Shown here: one piece after another, positions 1 through 15,094 of the stretch | How the letters are laid out: each line of letters begins with the position of its first letter | Position numbering within the stretch: the stretch's first letter is position 1 | Assembly (NCBI GenBank): GCA_030248135.1 | Contig: JASANC010003886.1 | Location: 62,001-126,000, forward strand | DNA: 64,000 bases | Direction: 5' to 3' | Origin: Theristus sp. LFF4_11 | Taxonomy: Eukaryota; Nematoda; Chromadorea; Monhysterida; Xyalidae | Notes under the pieces: model-generated | What the model saw: only the letters and a program-made list of their open reading frames with translations | Told to the model about the DNA's origin: nothing | Databases searched by the model: none | Position numbers and translations under genes: made by a program

Positions 1-221
1 GTTTAGTTTATTAACGAGGTCATGAAACCAATTGCAGAAGCTTCTGTCTGTTTGACGTTGTTATTGATGGACAATGTCGCGCTACTACAGAGAACTCGCA
101 ACAGCCAAGGGTTGGTTGACAAGCAGCTTTTGGCATTTTTTGTGCGTGTCCGGCCTCCATGGAATAATAGTTTCCGTAGTTTCCGTTGGTCAAGAAACCG
201 TGTCATCACAAGTGTGTAAAA
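1..221. other. unassigned left edge
   Basis: No recognisable gene or repeat end. The open frames here are short and match no family I know. The stretch ends at the A that precedes the proposed 5' TC terminus of the first Helitron-like element. Confidence 0.4.
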
Positions 222-274
222 TCTATCTATAAAAAAAAAGAACGCGATCATTTGGCTTAAATGCACTCTGAATT

Positions 275-3690
<3,416 letters not shown>

Positions 3691-3743
3691 TAATAATTGT
3701 AGTTATCAGCTAACCGTGCCGTAGGCACGGGTCAATTTGCTAG

Positions 3744-4896
3744 TATTATTAAATTTACAATCTGTGCGTGGCACTTTTTTGCAATTTGAATTGGCGCCCT
3801 TTTTTGCTACTTAGGTAAACTCCATCTCAACTTCCTTAACGTATTTTTATTAATGCCAAACGAGATTGTTTTCTCAAAACGTCGCTCTTTATAGCTAAAG
3901 TCATCATGATACTCTTTGGTCAACAGAGACAGTTCAGCGCAGCATACGCAAACTTTTTCTTTTTAAAAATCGGGTTGCAAAACGCGCATCGACATCGGCA
4001 TCGTAAGTTGCACTTTGGATTCAAAACAAGTAAATTTCATTGAAATTGATACTCCATGTTTCATTTTCAAATTGATACTCCATGGTTATGAGCGATAATT
4101 TCAACGTAACGCACGATGGGCAACTGGCAATTGTTGCTGCTCAAAACTTGACGACGACTGCGAAAGATGTAACAAAACCGTCTCTGAAAAAAGTTAGTTT
4201 TTTAATAAGGTCGAAATGGTATTTACCATTCATTTTCACGTTGCAAAATGTTTGGGTCATGTTAGGGTAAACGGGTAAAAAGAAGCAATGACTGCAAAAC
4301 AAAATTATAAACGTCACTTTTTTGTTTCTTCTATTCATTTTCACTTTGGAAAAAAAGGCTTGGCTTATGTTAGGGTAACCGGGTAAAAGAAGCATTAGCT
4401 TTTTAAAACGGGTATTTTTTAATAAAAAAACGTTAATTTTTGTATTTTTTATTCAATCTTACTTAACTTACAAAAAGGCCTGACTTAGGTTAGGGTGAAC
4501 GGGTAAAAATAGCAAAATCATAAACTTCGCATTTTCACTTTGCAAAAAAGGCTTGGCTTAGGTAAACGGGTAAAAAAGCATTAGCTTTTTAAAACGGGTA
4601 ATTGAAAAAAACGTTCATTTTTATGTTTTTATTCAATCTTACTTCACACACAAAAAGGCTTGACTTAGGTTAGGGTGAACGGGGAAAAATAGCAAAATCA
4701 TAAACTTCGCATTTTTTATTTATTTAAATACATTAAAAAATATTGTATTGTAGGCGACTTCACGGCAGCACAAGGTAAATTTTCTTCAGGGTTATTATTC
4801 AGTAAAAGTTACTGTTTTTTTCTTTCTAAGTCAATGCCACTTCACCAAAAAGGCTTGGCATTGATTAAGCCACATAAGCTCGGGTCAATAGGCTAG
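3744..4896 (+). mobile_element. Helitron-like element copy A
   Basis: Direct-repeat partner of 6345-7740. Shared blocks: ATTAAATTTACAAT at the start, GAATTGGCGCCC, TTATGAGCGATAATTTCAACG, several AAAAAGGCTTGGCTTAGGTT units, and an end block running from ACCAAAAAGGCTTGGCATTG to GGCTAG. It ends in CTAG before T and shares CGGGTCAAT with element 1. The first bases (the 5' TC) appear lost at the junction with element 1. The interior is non-coding, with degenerate repeats containing GTTAGGGTAAACGGGTAAAA. Confidence 0.55.
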
Positions 4897-5025
4897 TATA
4901 AAAGAATAGTTTAAATCCCTTTTCTGTGTTTGCACTTTTTCCAGGTTAACAGCACTAACTCCATAGTCTCAGTTGTTCAAGTTTTTCCTTGTCACTTCTT
5001 GTTCATGATTCTAAAATAACTCATC

Positions 5026-6164
5026 ATGTCTCTTCATCAAGTAATCATGGAGGCAGAAACATCGACGACTGATTTGGCATTTACTGGTGCTCAACCGACA
5101 AGATATTCATTGCGTCTGCGGAACCGTCAACGAACACCACAAACGCACAGTGGTGTGGCACCGGTTTCAAATACAACTCAACGGTGTGTTACTTCTGTTC
5201 TGTTCTTCTACTAAAACTTGAGAAAAACGCCAGCATTGGGATTATTTGGTTGAATGGAGAAATGATGAGATACACATGTTATTATGAAAATGTGATATGT
5301 CATTGCAGTTATCCGCCTTCGTCGACTCGTGGACGAGCAAGTCCAGTGGAAGTAGAGAACAGCAGCAACAGTGTGACCGTCACTGTTGATAACTCAGATT
5401 CGACTGTGCCCCAAGAATCATCAAACAGTGTTGCTTTTTCGGCGTTCACCAGTGATGAAGACGATCACTATGCCGTTGCACACGTGAACGACACAATCAA
5501 ACAGACATCGGTCATTTGCTGGGACAACATTAAACCGTGTGCCGTCTTCGTCGGTTGTCCTATGTGTGCGCATGCGAACGGCAACGCAGCTAAAGAACAC
5601 TCAAAGAATACGGGTAGCTCTTGAGTGAGATACAGTTGAACAGACTTTCAGACGCGTTGAATTATTTGTATTATAATTTCAGAACCGAGTTTCGACGATG
5701 CCCATCCGGCGCCAAAGTGGAGAATTACGGAAGAACAAAAGAGACCGATGTGCATGTTGTGTGCGGAAGTGGTGCCATCGAGTGCGATGCTCGCGTGCGT
5801 GCACTGTTCACAAGCGTACTGCATTGCGTGCCATCTGCGGCTGATCGCAGCGAGTCGCTGTCAGTCGCTCTGCCGGGTGATGTCCACCGAGCTGCCATGT
5901 CCGTTTTGTCGCCACGCGCTCCCACGCGCAGAGCTCGCACGCCTGCACAGCATCTACCTCTACCACCACGCGCACATTCCGGTTGGTTTTCTTAGTTTCT
6001 ATATACAATGTAGCATGGCGTTCACGGTTTATCAAGGTCAACGTTTGTTCCTCAATCAAAACCTTTAATTTCAGTTTTCCCTGCTGACACCGGCTTTGAT
6101 GGGGAACGAGACAGCCGACCACAGCCGACATGTCAGATTTGGTGGTGTCTGGCGAGCGGTTTGA
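5026..6164 (+). CDS. RING-type zinc-finger protein, family not recognised
   Basis: Four exons: 5026-5183, 5309-5613, 5683-5981 and 6075-6164. All junctions are GT-AG with matching phases (2, 1, 0), giving 283 residues. The N-terminal half is Ser/Thr-rich and acidic (residues 1-140), with a CPMC pair just before the first junction of the zinc region. Residues 178-230 read CMLC, then CVHC, YCIAC and finally CPFC. This is a RING-like cysteine pattern, though the spacing after the histidine is not the classical C3HC4. A ubiquitin-ligase role would be inference only. AATAAA lies just after the stop, near 6170. The gene fills the gap between two Helitron-like copies, with only about 130 bp upstream. 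The start is the first ATG in frame with a good exon 1. Confidence 0.7.
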
Positions 6165-6344
6165 CGAACAATAAACAATAAACAACAAACAAACGAGACA
6201 AATAACTAGACATGACAAACAACACACAAGAATTTTAACTACCGTCCTTTCCTTCTGTAAACTATGTATAAAGCACTCCACAGTCCACATTGTTTTTTTG
6301 AATCTCTTGATCAGGTAAATTAAAAACATAAGGCGAAATAAAAA

Positions 6345-7740
6345 TCTATTACTACTAAATTTACAATTTGTCTGTCCGTCACACTTTTGAATTGGCGCCC
6401 ATTTTTGCTATTTTGCTACTTTTGCTATTTAAGAAAGCTTCATCTCAATCTCAATCAGGCCCGTAGAATTCCGGCCCGTTCATTCCAGCCCGAAGAATTC
6501 TAGCCCAAAGAATTCCGGCCCGGAGAATTTTCGCCAGCACGAACAATATTAAACCTCACCTTTTGGTAAATAAATTCTAAAGTGATTTTTTATTTTTGTT
6601 TAGAACTTGCTTGCAGTGACTTGTTGTAGGTTCCTAAGCCTAAGCCAAGCCTTTTTAATAAGGTAAAAGGTCACAAATCCTGTTCATGATAAAAAAAAAT
6701 TTAAAAATTTGTTTGTAGTTTCTTTTTTTCCAAAAAGTTTCACTTTCCACAAAAGCAAACAGGACGAACATCATTGAAAATACACTGTAACATGTGAACG
6801 TCGATATTTTATTTTATTTATTTCACTACCAAAATCACTTCGTGTGGTTTAATATTGTTCGTGCTGGCGAAAATTCTCCGGGCCGGAATTCTTCGGGCCG
6901 GAATTCTTCGGGCCGGAATGAGCGGGCCGGAATTCTTCAGGCCGGAATTAGCGGGCCGGAATTGTACCCCCCCGGATTATGAGCGATAATTTCAACGCAA
7001 CACACGATGGGCACATGGCAATTGTTGCTGCTAAAACTTGACGAGCGACTGCGAAAGATGTAACAAAACCGTCTTTGAAAAAAGTTGGTTTTTTTAATTG
7101 GGTCGCAGTGGTATTTACCAGTCAGTTTCACTTTGCAAAAGGCTTGGGTTATGTTAGGCTAAACGGGTAAAAAGAACCAATGACTGTAAAACGAGACTTA
7201 AAAACGTCTCTTTTTTGTTTCTTCTATTCATTTTCACTTTGCAAAAAGGCTTGGCTCATGTTAGGGTAAACGGGTAAAACAAGCATTAGCTTTTTAAAAC
7301 GGGTACTTGAAAAAAAACGTTTAACTTTATATTTTTATTCAGTTTTACTTCACTTACAAAAAGGATTGACTTAGGTTAGAGTGAACGTGTAAAAATAGCA
7401 AAATCATAAACTTCGCATTTTCACTTTACAAAAAGGCTTGGCTTAGGTAAACGGGTAAAAGAAGCATTAGCTTTTTAAAACGGGTAATTAAAAAATCGTT
7501 AATTTTTATGTTTTTTATTCAATTGACGAGCGACTGCGAAAGATGTAACAAAACCGTCTTTGAAAAAAGTTAGTTTTTTTTAATTGGGTCGCAATGGTAT
7601 TTACCAGTCATTTTCACTTTGCAAAAGGCTTGGGTTATGTTAGGGTAAACGGGGTACTGTTTTTTCTTTTTAATTCAATGCCACTTCACCAAAAAGGCTT
7701 GGCATTGATTAAGCCACATACGCTCGGGTCAATTGGCTAG
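6345..7740 (+). mobile_element. Helitron-like element copy B
   Basis: It starts TCTATTACTACTAAATTTAC after an A (6344) and ends GGCTAG before a T (7741), matching both Helitron terminal consensuses and the A|T target. It aligns with copy A from its start to its end. A foldback insert (6458-6964) replaces about 250 bp of the copy A interior. A partial internal duplication is also seen: the block around GACGAGCGACTGCGAAAGAT occurs at about 7040 and again at about 7524. Confidence 0.65.
6458..6964. repeat. foldback element with GAATTCCGGCCC sub-repeats
   Basis: The left arm (6458-6556) contains tandem 12-15 bp units such as GAATTCCGGCCC and then GAGAATTTTCGCCAGCACG. The right arm (6846-6964) is its reverse complement, with five or more units of GGGCCGGAATTC. 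The spacer is about 290 bp. It is nested in Helitron-like copy B and absent from copy A. Confidence 0.8.
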
Positions 7741-7965
7741 TTAAGCATTAAAGGACAAAATAAGCGAGAACTGCACCCTGCCAAAACAAGGTGTCAAATC
7801 GTGTGTCATGTCAAAAATCACGGAGAGCTGAATATAAAACCATTAGGAACTACATACCACTTTATCATTTAGACCGCTTTTCATTTGTAAATCGAAACAA
7901 ATTTTCAAGTTTACTAGTTCCGGTACGGACATAAAAACACAAAAATTCACATCGCAAGAATCATC
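7741..7965. promoter_or_regulatory. presumed upstream region of the kinase gene
   Basis: About 225 bp between the Helitron end and the first kinase ATG. No TATA box or trans-splice signal can be assigned with confidence. Confidence 0.25.
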
Positions 7966-9655
7966 ATGATGTCACCTCAACTTATCTTGCCTCCAGAGCC
8001 ACCGATCACTAATGAGATACCACGACACGCAAGTAATGCACCCGTGAGTTCCTTGTCACAACGTTACATTTAAGTTTTTGTGCTCCAGAAGCAAAATCTC
8101 AGTATTGATTGGTACATTCTGCGTGTGTTTCATGTGCCCATGCCACCAATCGGCGTTGGCTACGTGATACGAGACAGATGGACGGTTCAAGGCAGAATTG
8201 GCGGAGGCGGCTTCGGACAGATTTACCGGGCGTACGACGCAAAAATTAACGACACTGTTGCTATCAAAGTCGGCGTTCGTGTGCGTGAGAAAGACAATCT
8301 TCGCATGATCCTCGAAGCCAAGGTTTTCAAGCACAATTTAAGCTGATCGGTTTACTTAAGTCTTGAATGAACAATTATTGTTATGCATGAGAATGCTTCT
8401 CAGGTGTTCATCGAATCAGACAAAAAGCAACTGCACCACATTCCTAAATTTTTCGGTTGTGGCCTTGAACCAGTGACTGAGCCAACAATGAACTTTATTG
8501 TCATGCAGCTTTTGTCTCGCAGCCTCTCAGATTTGCGACGCGCTAGCCAGCTGAACAGACTCTCTCGTGGTAACTGTAGTTGAGCAAAACAATTTTGTAT
8601 TCAGTTATTTTTTTGATTTGCTTCACGTTACTTTGCCTAGTTCGGAAAACATTTCGAAAATTGAAACATCGTTTTAGTTGTCCAAACAAGGCGACAGCCA
8701 ATAACAATGTTGTTTAATTTTTTTTTATGTTAAACAAACAGGCACGGCAATTCGCTGCGCAATGCAAGCGATTGAGGCGCTCCGGGAGCTGCATGAGCTC
8801 GGGTACCTGCATCGAGACGTGAAACCATCAAACATGGCATTCGGTGTAACGCTCGAGACCAGTCGCATTCTGTACGTCCAGCGTGCCTTCAACGCTACAA
8901 ACTGATATGAACTAGAAGTGTGCACAGGTACATGCTCGACTTCGGTCTCGTGCGCAGCCATTTGATCGATGGGCGTGTGCGAACGGCGCGTCCCGGCAAA
9001 GTCGGCTTTCGCGGCACGACGCGCTACGCGAGCATCCGAGTGCACAATCGATTCGAGCAGTGCCGTGCCGACGACCTCGTCGCCGTCTTCTACACCACCG
9101 TTGAACTTATAAACGGGTGCTTTGCTCTCGGTTTGCTTGTATTTTTCAAACAACCCTCTAAAGTGCTACTGTTTTTTTAGAGCGTTGCCGTGGCGTAACA
9201 TACGACAGCAAGAGCAGGTGAAAGAGTGCAAGTTGCAGTACAAAAACGATCAGTCGCAGCACGACTATTTATGCCGCCATTTGCCCGAGCCACTGCTCCA
9301 GTGGGAGCGCATGATCAACGCACTCGAGTATGCTGACGAGCCCGATTACGAGAAAATGAAAGAGTTGCTGAAACGAGCGCTCGATCTGTTGCAGGTTTAG
9401 TGCTGCAACAACGCATTCAGTTTTTTTATTGATGTTTTTTGTAAAACTTTAAAACATCAATTTAGGTAGCCCCGGATGACTGTTTCGATTGGGAATGCGA
9501 CTACGCGACCGTGATTGATGAACAACGTGAGCGTCACAGATCGCAAGCCCTAGGTGTGATTTTGTTTTTGATTTATTTTGTGTGCATAAACATTGTGGCC
9601 AAATCACTTACCGTGTCCAGATATGTTTCTCATCACTCGTTCGTGTGTAAGATGA
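7966..9655 (+). CDS. tau-tubulin-kinase-like (CK1 group) Ser/Thr protein kinase
   Basis: Eight exons: 7966-8043, 8089-8322, 8404-8569, 8742-8871, 8928-9116, 9181-9394, 9466-9553 and 9621-9655; 377 residues with consistent phases. It has the glycine loop IGGGGFGQIY (63-72), catalytic lysine in VAIKV (K86), HRDVKPSN (catalytic D185), DFG (207-209), and the TTBK signatures RGTTRYAS and LPWRNIRQQEQV. The substrate is unknown; vertebrate TTBKs phosphorylate tau and tubulin, and nematodes have a large expanded TTBK-like set, many sperm-enriched. It is essentially a bare kinase domain with a short tail. The last intron (9554-9620) is uncertain: reading through gives a different tail ending at 9672. 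Confidence 0.9.
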
Positions 9656-9748
9656 ACAAAGAACGAGCATAATATCAAGAACAACTTTATTAATTTAAAA
9701 AACACGATAAAATTTGGTATTCGATTGGATTCCTGATATTCTTTTACA

Positions 9749-10460
9749 CAGGGTGGGCCAAAAAAGTATCCAATTTCAAACTACTCTCACTGGCGTGTGG
9801 TATAATCTGTTATATTCTGTTGAGCTGAACTTTTCAGCGCTGATAGAGCACATCATAGATTTTTTACTTTTTTTGGTTTAGTCAAGTAAATTCAGTTTTA
9901 CAGCAAACTGTTTGAAAAACACCACTTTTTTACAAAAAAAACTCAGAGAATCTGACAACGCATCATTGCTCATAGACGTCATCATTACCATCATCATGCT
10001 TCTCAACTGGTAGTGGTTGATTGTCTTCGTCCTCTTCTTCATCGTTTTCGGCCAATGCCGTCGGGTCAGCTGTTCAATGTGCGCGCCATTGTTCTTAATG
10101 ATAGCGTCCATTCGATGCTGGAAACTGAGCAGCACTTTCTGACGCAGTCCGACGTCTCCCTGGATCTCGCGAACTGCAAGACCAGTGTTCGTCTTCAAAT
10201 TCTCAACGTTGGTCACCGGAGAGCGCACAGATGCGCGTCTGGAAGTGTTTCCGCAGCGTTGGATTGGGCGACGCGGCGAGATCGACTAGCCCCCCGCAGC
10301 CCAGACTTGACGTCCCTGCTGGGTTACTGGTTTTGAGGGCATGTGAAGCAGCGTATACGCATCTCTGGTGACCGACGTTGAGGATTTGAAAACAAAAACA
10401 TTCGTCCTGCAATATTGATGATGATGACGTCTATGAACAATGATGCGTTTGGAGATTGTC
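9749..10460 (-). mobile_element. decayed Tc1/IS630-type element
   Basis: The left end, CAGGGTGGGCCAAAAAAGTA, resembles TIRs of Tc1/mariner-IS630 elements. A short inverted repeat, AACGCATCATTG (about 9956 and the reverse complement near 10436), frames a minus-strand transposase fragment. I could not find a clean right TIR. Confidence 0.45.
10013..10228 (-). pseudogene. transposase C-terminal relic
   Basis: On the minus strand the frame reads LRQKVLLSFQHRMDAIIKNN followed by GAHIEQL. This is the typical C-terminal end of IS630/Tc1-family transposases, where a conserved Gly-Gly/Ala-His-Phe/Ile motif follows an arginine-rich helix. The catalytic DDE part is missing, and a duplicated piece of the upstream frame lies near 10380. 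It is a fragment, not a functional gene. Confidence 0.5.
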
Positions 10461-10469
10461 GTTTATAAT

Positions 10470-11225
10470 TCTCGGATTCTCGGACAATAAAAACTTATTT
10501 TTCCGTGAAAAATTCGATTTTTTTAAACTTGCACAAAAAAACCGCTTGCAGGTCGCAGGCAGCAGCGTGCTTATTCCGGCGGCGAGACCGACATCGATAA
10601 ACGTCAAGTTGATTGAGTTTGAAAAAGTGATTGTGGTTCACTCCCGCTAGATGAAAAAATGCTGTGATAATTGTGATTGTAAACATATAAACTTTACCAA
10701 TCGCCTCAACCAGTTTCAATGCATGCAATTTCCCGACAGAGTAAGTGTGACTTTGCACGGAGCCAACCAACAAAAGAATAAAAAATGGGATGGGGTCAGA
10801 ATGAAACTACATTAGCCATAAACGGATTTTTAGATTGTGATTAAAGCCGATCCCTGATCATTCTTTTTCAATTCAATGTTTCGTGTGCTTTGTGCTGTCT
10901 TCTGGCAGTTTCTTTGCTGCATGCGAAAAACTGTTATTCCGAACCTAATCCAAACCTAAACCAACAAAGCCTTTTCAATAAAGTGAAAATGTGAAAACAA
11001 AAATGCCGATTTTTGGGAATTTTATTGCCCCATTGGGATGGGATCAGGGAGCCAACATTAACAGATATTATCTTTTTGTGGAAAGGAGGCGTTGAATAGA
11101 TCTGTGGAAAAGCCGCACAGCTAAAAACTGAACGGGCTGTTTTGCGCCCGAACGGTGTCCGAATATGAATTAAAATTTAAATTTTTTATTTGGAAACCTC
11201 ATGGCCATTAGCTCACATCGACCCA
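10470..11225. other. AT-rich intergenic sequence
   Basis: No gene is seen. At 10950-10980 it has the motif CCTAAACCAACAAAGCC, a reverse-oriented relative of the AAAAAGGCTTGGCTTAGG motif common in the Helitron-like copies. At 11081-11175 it has a short repeat shared with 47801-47895. Confidence 0.5.
11081..11175 (+). repeat. 95-bp dispersed repeat, copy 1
   Basis: Contains GGAAAAGCCGCACAGCT and CGAATATGAATTAAAAT, shared in order and spacing with the Robo intron at 47801-47895. No termini or target duplication were identified. Confidence 0.6.
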
Positions 11226-11229
11226 ATCA

Positions 11230-11760
11230 CAAAACTTCCAAAATGCAAACAAAACAAACTATCGATATGTCAAAAACACTGAAGAAATAAAGATTATTGA
11301 TAAAATTGGTGAATGCAGAAGTTAGGGACCACGGGTTACGGTAGCGGTAGTTTTGGGTCTTGACATGAAGTTGCTGAAAACTGTTTTGTTTCTTGCGAAT
11401 AACTGTGGAGTTGGTCAGAAATTCTCTGTGGCCACGAGACATGGAGGGTTGTGACCAGCGTATGCAGTGTACCCGTTCGACCACCAGTGGTCTGGCCTGC
11501 GCAGTTATCCGCGACCTGGCCGGGCGAGGCCGCAACAGCGAGGCCGCAACAACCGCCATCAAAAATAAAAACAGAAACAGAACGGCGATTCGACGACGAA
11601 TCACGTCAAATTCACTCACAACCACATCGATTGATCATGAGAATCTGCGGTGATGGTTGATAAAAAATCTGGATTTTACCTTAAATTAGCGAAATTTTCA
11701 AGAAATACGTGCAAAAATGGTTAATTTTGGTCAAAAATTGACTCATTTTACGTCTTCGAA
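11230..11760. other. no gene supported
   Basis: Overlapping open frames on both strands here have no recognisable domain and no matching splice structure. The sequence runs into the G/C-homopolymer repeat zone. Confidence 0.4.
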
Positions 11761-11849
11761 GACAAAAATTTTCAGATAGATAGCTGGCTGAGAAATTTTT
11801 TTAGATAATAGCTGAGCCAAAAAAACCTGTCTGATAGACATAGATTCAA

Positions 11850-12075
11850 AAAAATTTTGGGGGGGACCGGCGGCAGAACAACTATGCCCTGCGTGACGAC
11901 ACCCCCTCGAAAATTTACTTTCGCCTTACGCCTTTGGTTACTGGTCTCAGGAACAGTACCGTCGTTGGCCCAAAAAAAATTTTCGAAGGGGGGATGGTGC
12001 CGTAGGGGGGGGGGGGTGCCGACCAAAAAGTGAGGGGGGGTCCAAACGCAACGCTTCATTATGATATGCACCTGC
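11850..12075 (+). repeat. G/C-homopolymer repeat family, partial copy
   Basis: Reverse-complement relative of 15580-15700. Shared blocks are CCTCGAAAATTT, TTTTTTGGGCC and the GGTGCCG-type border, with runs of 6-14 G. Confidence 0.65.
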
Positions 12076-12354
12076 CCCGCATCCGCATTGCTCATTGCTC
12101 ATGATCCACTAGCGCGCGTGCACACGCTCCGCACTCAACATAAACTCGTTCAAAACGCAGTTATTTTCATTCCTGCTTCCTTAAAAAGGCTTGGCTTAGG
12201 TTAGGATTAGGTTAGGAACAGGTTTTGTTAAAGCTTAGGCTTAGGTTTGGCTTTTAGGTTTAGGTCCGTTTAAGCAATGTCCGAGAACCTCCAATTGTGG
12301 AGCGTGAGTTAACTGGAACGTAATATCATAAAACGTGCCAACCGGGGTCCAAAC

Positions 12355-12735
12355 TATGGTAACGTGGGACCCCCATGGGGGTCCCATGGAGGGGGTGCAT
12401 TTTTTCAAAATTTTCTGTGGGGGGCGTCCACCCCCCCCACCCCCCCATGATATTTTTTCGCTTAAATTTTGAAGGAAAAACGCTAAATTTTGCTGCAAAA
12501 TCTTTGAAATTACAATGAAGATGGTCAAGTTATCATATATTCAGCTTATATTATGGACTTCATAGACAAAAAATTATGATTTTCGAAAAAAAATTTAGGG
12601 TGTGCAGAAAATTTTGGGGGGTCTCCGCCAGACAAAATTTCATGGGGGGTGTGGGGGGGTGTCGGCCAAATTTTCGAGGGGGGTCCGATGGGGGGGTGCC
12701 CGGTTTTAGGGGGGGTGGCACGGTGCCCCCCACCT
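12355..12735 (+). repeat. G/C-homopolymer repeat family, full copy
   Basis: The core from CGCTAAATTTTGCTGCAAAA through ATGAAGATGGTCAAGTTATC to TTCGAAAAAAAATTTAGGGT matches the reverse complement of 15180-15560 nearly base for base. It is flanked by runs of 6-9 G or C. It starts with the palindrome GACCCCCATGGGGGTC and ends with GGCACGGTGCC. No coding function; G-rich open frames across it are artefacts. Confidence 0.8.
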
Positions 12736-12829
12736 AGAGATGTAACGGTCAAAAAAAAAAATTTTATTTTTTTAAAGTAAAAAAAATAAGCATTTTTTTA
12801 TTAAAACTTTTTGAAATTTTTTCTTTAAT

Positions 12830-13450
12830 GTGCCCTGAAAATGCCGTTTTTGGCACAGTACCGAAGACGAGGGGGGTGGGGGGTACACCCCCCCAAAGCA
12901 CCCGAGACCTCCGCGTGGGGGGTGGGGGGGGCACGCGACACCCACCCCCCAAAACCTGACACTGGACCATCCACACCCCCCCCCCCTCTAAATTTGCTAG
13001 ACACCCCCCCCCACCCCCCCCCTAGATCAGTAGCGAAAGTGCGGGGGGGGGGGGGGGGGGGGTCCACCCCCCCCCTCAGCCGAAAATCCTGCCCGTGCAC
13101 GGGCAGATACCCGTGTACCCCCCCTCCCCCCTTTACCTCGACACGGGTACTAGACTCCCCCCCCACCCCCCTCCGCGAGAAAACACGGGATCGCACCCCC
13201 CCCCCCTCACGGTGGTCAATCTCCACTCAATTTTTTCCAAAAATACCGTAATTTTTGCATTTTTCTTGACGTTTGTGTCTGTCCCTGCATATATTTTGTT
13301 GTTTCTGACCAAACAAGCAGCTTCTTTGCACAAAATATTCTGTATTTTACAAGAATTTCTGTGTTTTTCTAAGGCAAAAATTTGGTATTACCCGTGCGAT
13401 CCCGTGCACCCCCCCCTCACGAAATTTTTCTGCCAGTGCACCCCCTAGGG
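12830..13450. repeat. extreme C/G homopolymer tract region
   Basis: Alternating poly-C and poly-G runs (up to about 18 G near 13044) with palindromic bits such as CCGTGCACGGGC. It is related to the neighbouring G/C repeat family and has strong potential for G-quadruplex structure. Assembly errors in run lengths are likely. Confidence 0.7.
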
Positions 13451-13567
13451 TTGTTAAAAAAAACAAAATCGTCATTTTTGTTTTTTTTTAAAGAAATTAA
13501 AAAAAAATTTCAAAAATCAAAGTTGTCCTAAATCAATCAGGGAGTCCGAAGAACCACATATGATATG

Positions 13568-13974
13568 CAAGCGCCTCCCGAATGACTCCCGTATGGCGGA
13601 ACTTTGCAGATTTTGTTTTGGTGACCTCAATTACCCCTTTTCCAAACCGTCACCATGCCTCTTCTTGTGTTTTGACCTCCAAAACGTCACTAATTGTCCC
13701 CAGCTAAACTAATGCTAAAGTGAAGACAAACATACCGCCTTGAAATTCGATCAATTCTTCTGATGGTGTCGCGACGACACGACACGAAGCAGCAAGCAAC
13801 CAGACAACGTAGCGCTTGCAAACGGAGCAGCGAGCACAATCGGACGCTCTGCGAGGCGAATCGTCACCTTATCTGCATTGGAAATGGTAGGCCAAGCTTT
13901 GGGACGCTCAAAAACTTCATCGCAGATGTTGTCGTAGCCTAAAATCAGTCGGTAAAACGGTCCAAAATCGACTG
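13568..13974 (+). repeat. long inverted repeat, left arm
   Basis: The reverse complement matches 16531-16940 plus 17272-17288 (about 80 percent by eye). Shared blocks include GTCGTGTCG, TTGATCGAATTTCAAG, GAAGTTTTTGAGC and TTCGGGAGGCG. This arm keeps the uninterrupted site into which a hAT-type MITE inserted in the right arm. Confidence 0.8.
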
Positions 13975-13989
13975 CTAAAGGTTTTACGA

Positions 13990-15050
13990 GGTATAATCAA
14001 AGGAAATTTTTGTTGAACTTTCGAAAAATTGTGCCAAAATTGAGGTTTTCAGAGCATATTAGTAGGGTTAGGGGCTTTGAAAAAAAAATTTTTTTCGTTT
14101 TTTTTTTAAATTTGGATTTTTTTTGAAACTTAAAAAAAAATTTGAAAAAATTTTTCTTCTACTTTGCTCTGAAAATTCGATTTATGGCATAATTTTTTGA
14201 AAGTTCAAACCAAATTTTCTTCCCAACTTCTTTGTGTGCTTAGGTACATGTCATTATTTGGTCATTTTGACCGACGTACTCCATGTTTTTCGATTTGGAT
14301 GACTTCTAGAGTCAATTTTTAGCGTTGAAATGACTTAACTGAATTGAAATATCGTTTCAGAAATCGTTTTCTTGCAACTTAGAACATGTTTTTTCAGTCG
14401 GTAGGCCATGAGATGAACATGATATTTTGTTGATTGGCGTATGTTATAGGTCTACAATGGAGTTGTGCGATATATTGTTAAACAATTGGAGCGGAGATGT
14501 TGGTTAATACCACATCACACGACCGTTTTTCAGATACCCGATAACATGGCCACATGTTAAAACTTGCGTGCTGAGCTAAACTAACGTGTTAAACTTGCGT
14601 CTGTCAGTTGCCCGCAACGTGATCGCGAAATCATGGTACGTGTTTTCGATACGATGATTTGAAGAGTGGGCTCTCGCCATGTGGCAGATAGCATAGCTGG
14701 TTGAACCTGAAAGTAAGTGTCTTGGGGGGGGGGGGGCGACCGGGTCGACAGGGGTTGCCGACTTAGCTACAGCAAACAGGAATTTTTGAACACAGTCAAA
14801 TTTTGGTAATTTTCTAAAGAGGAACCACTAAGAACGGTTCAATATTCAAGTACACGTGAAAAATTGCCCTGTTTTACTGTTGAAAATGCAACTTTCCCTC
14901 TATGAAATGGACATAATTTCAATAAAACACGATTTTCGCTCTTATAGTTTCCCGGATCGTTCTGAAAATAGTCTAGATGAACTCAGCTCGACGAGACGCT
15001 TCGAACGAACCTAACTTGTAAAAAAAAATTTTTTTTTTTAATTTTTTTTT
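13990..15050. other. AT-rich sequence between repeats
   Basis: No gene is recognisable. The part at 14000-14220 has poly-A and poly-T stretches and loosely mirrors 16390-16530. A G13 run lies near 14724. Confidence 0.4.
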
Positions 15051-15094
15051 TTAATTTAAAAAAAAATCCGGATTTTTTTTTCCCCTAACCCTAG

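Noticed and set aside
4082..4395. Short frames repeated in both Helitron-like copies
   Set aside because: Present only because the DNA is repeated; frames are not preserved between copies.
5808..6329. 173-codon frame antisense to the zinc-finger gene
   Set aside because: Shadow of the spliced plus-strand gene; the plus strand has phase-consistent exons and a zinc motif.
12241..13448. Gly- or Pro-rich open frames on both strands
   Set aside because: Produced by poly-G and poly-C runs; no start or splice context and no domains.
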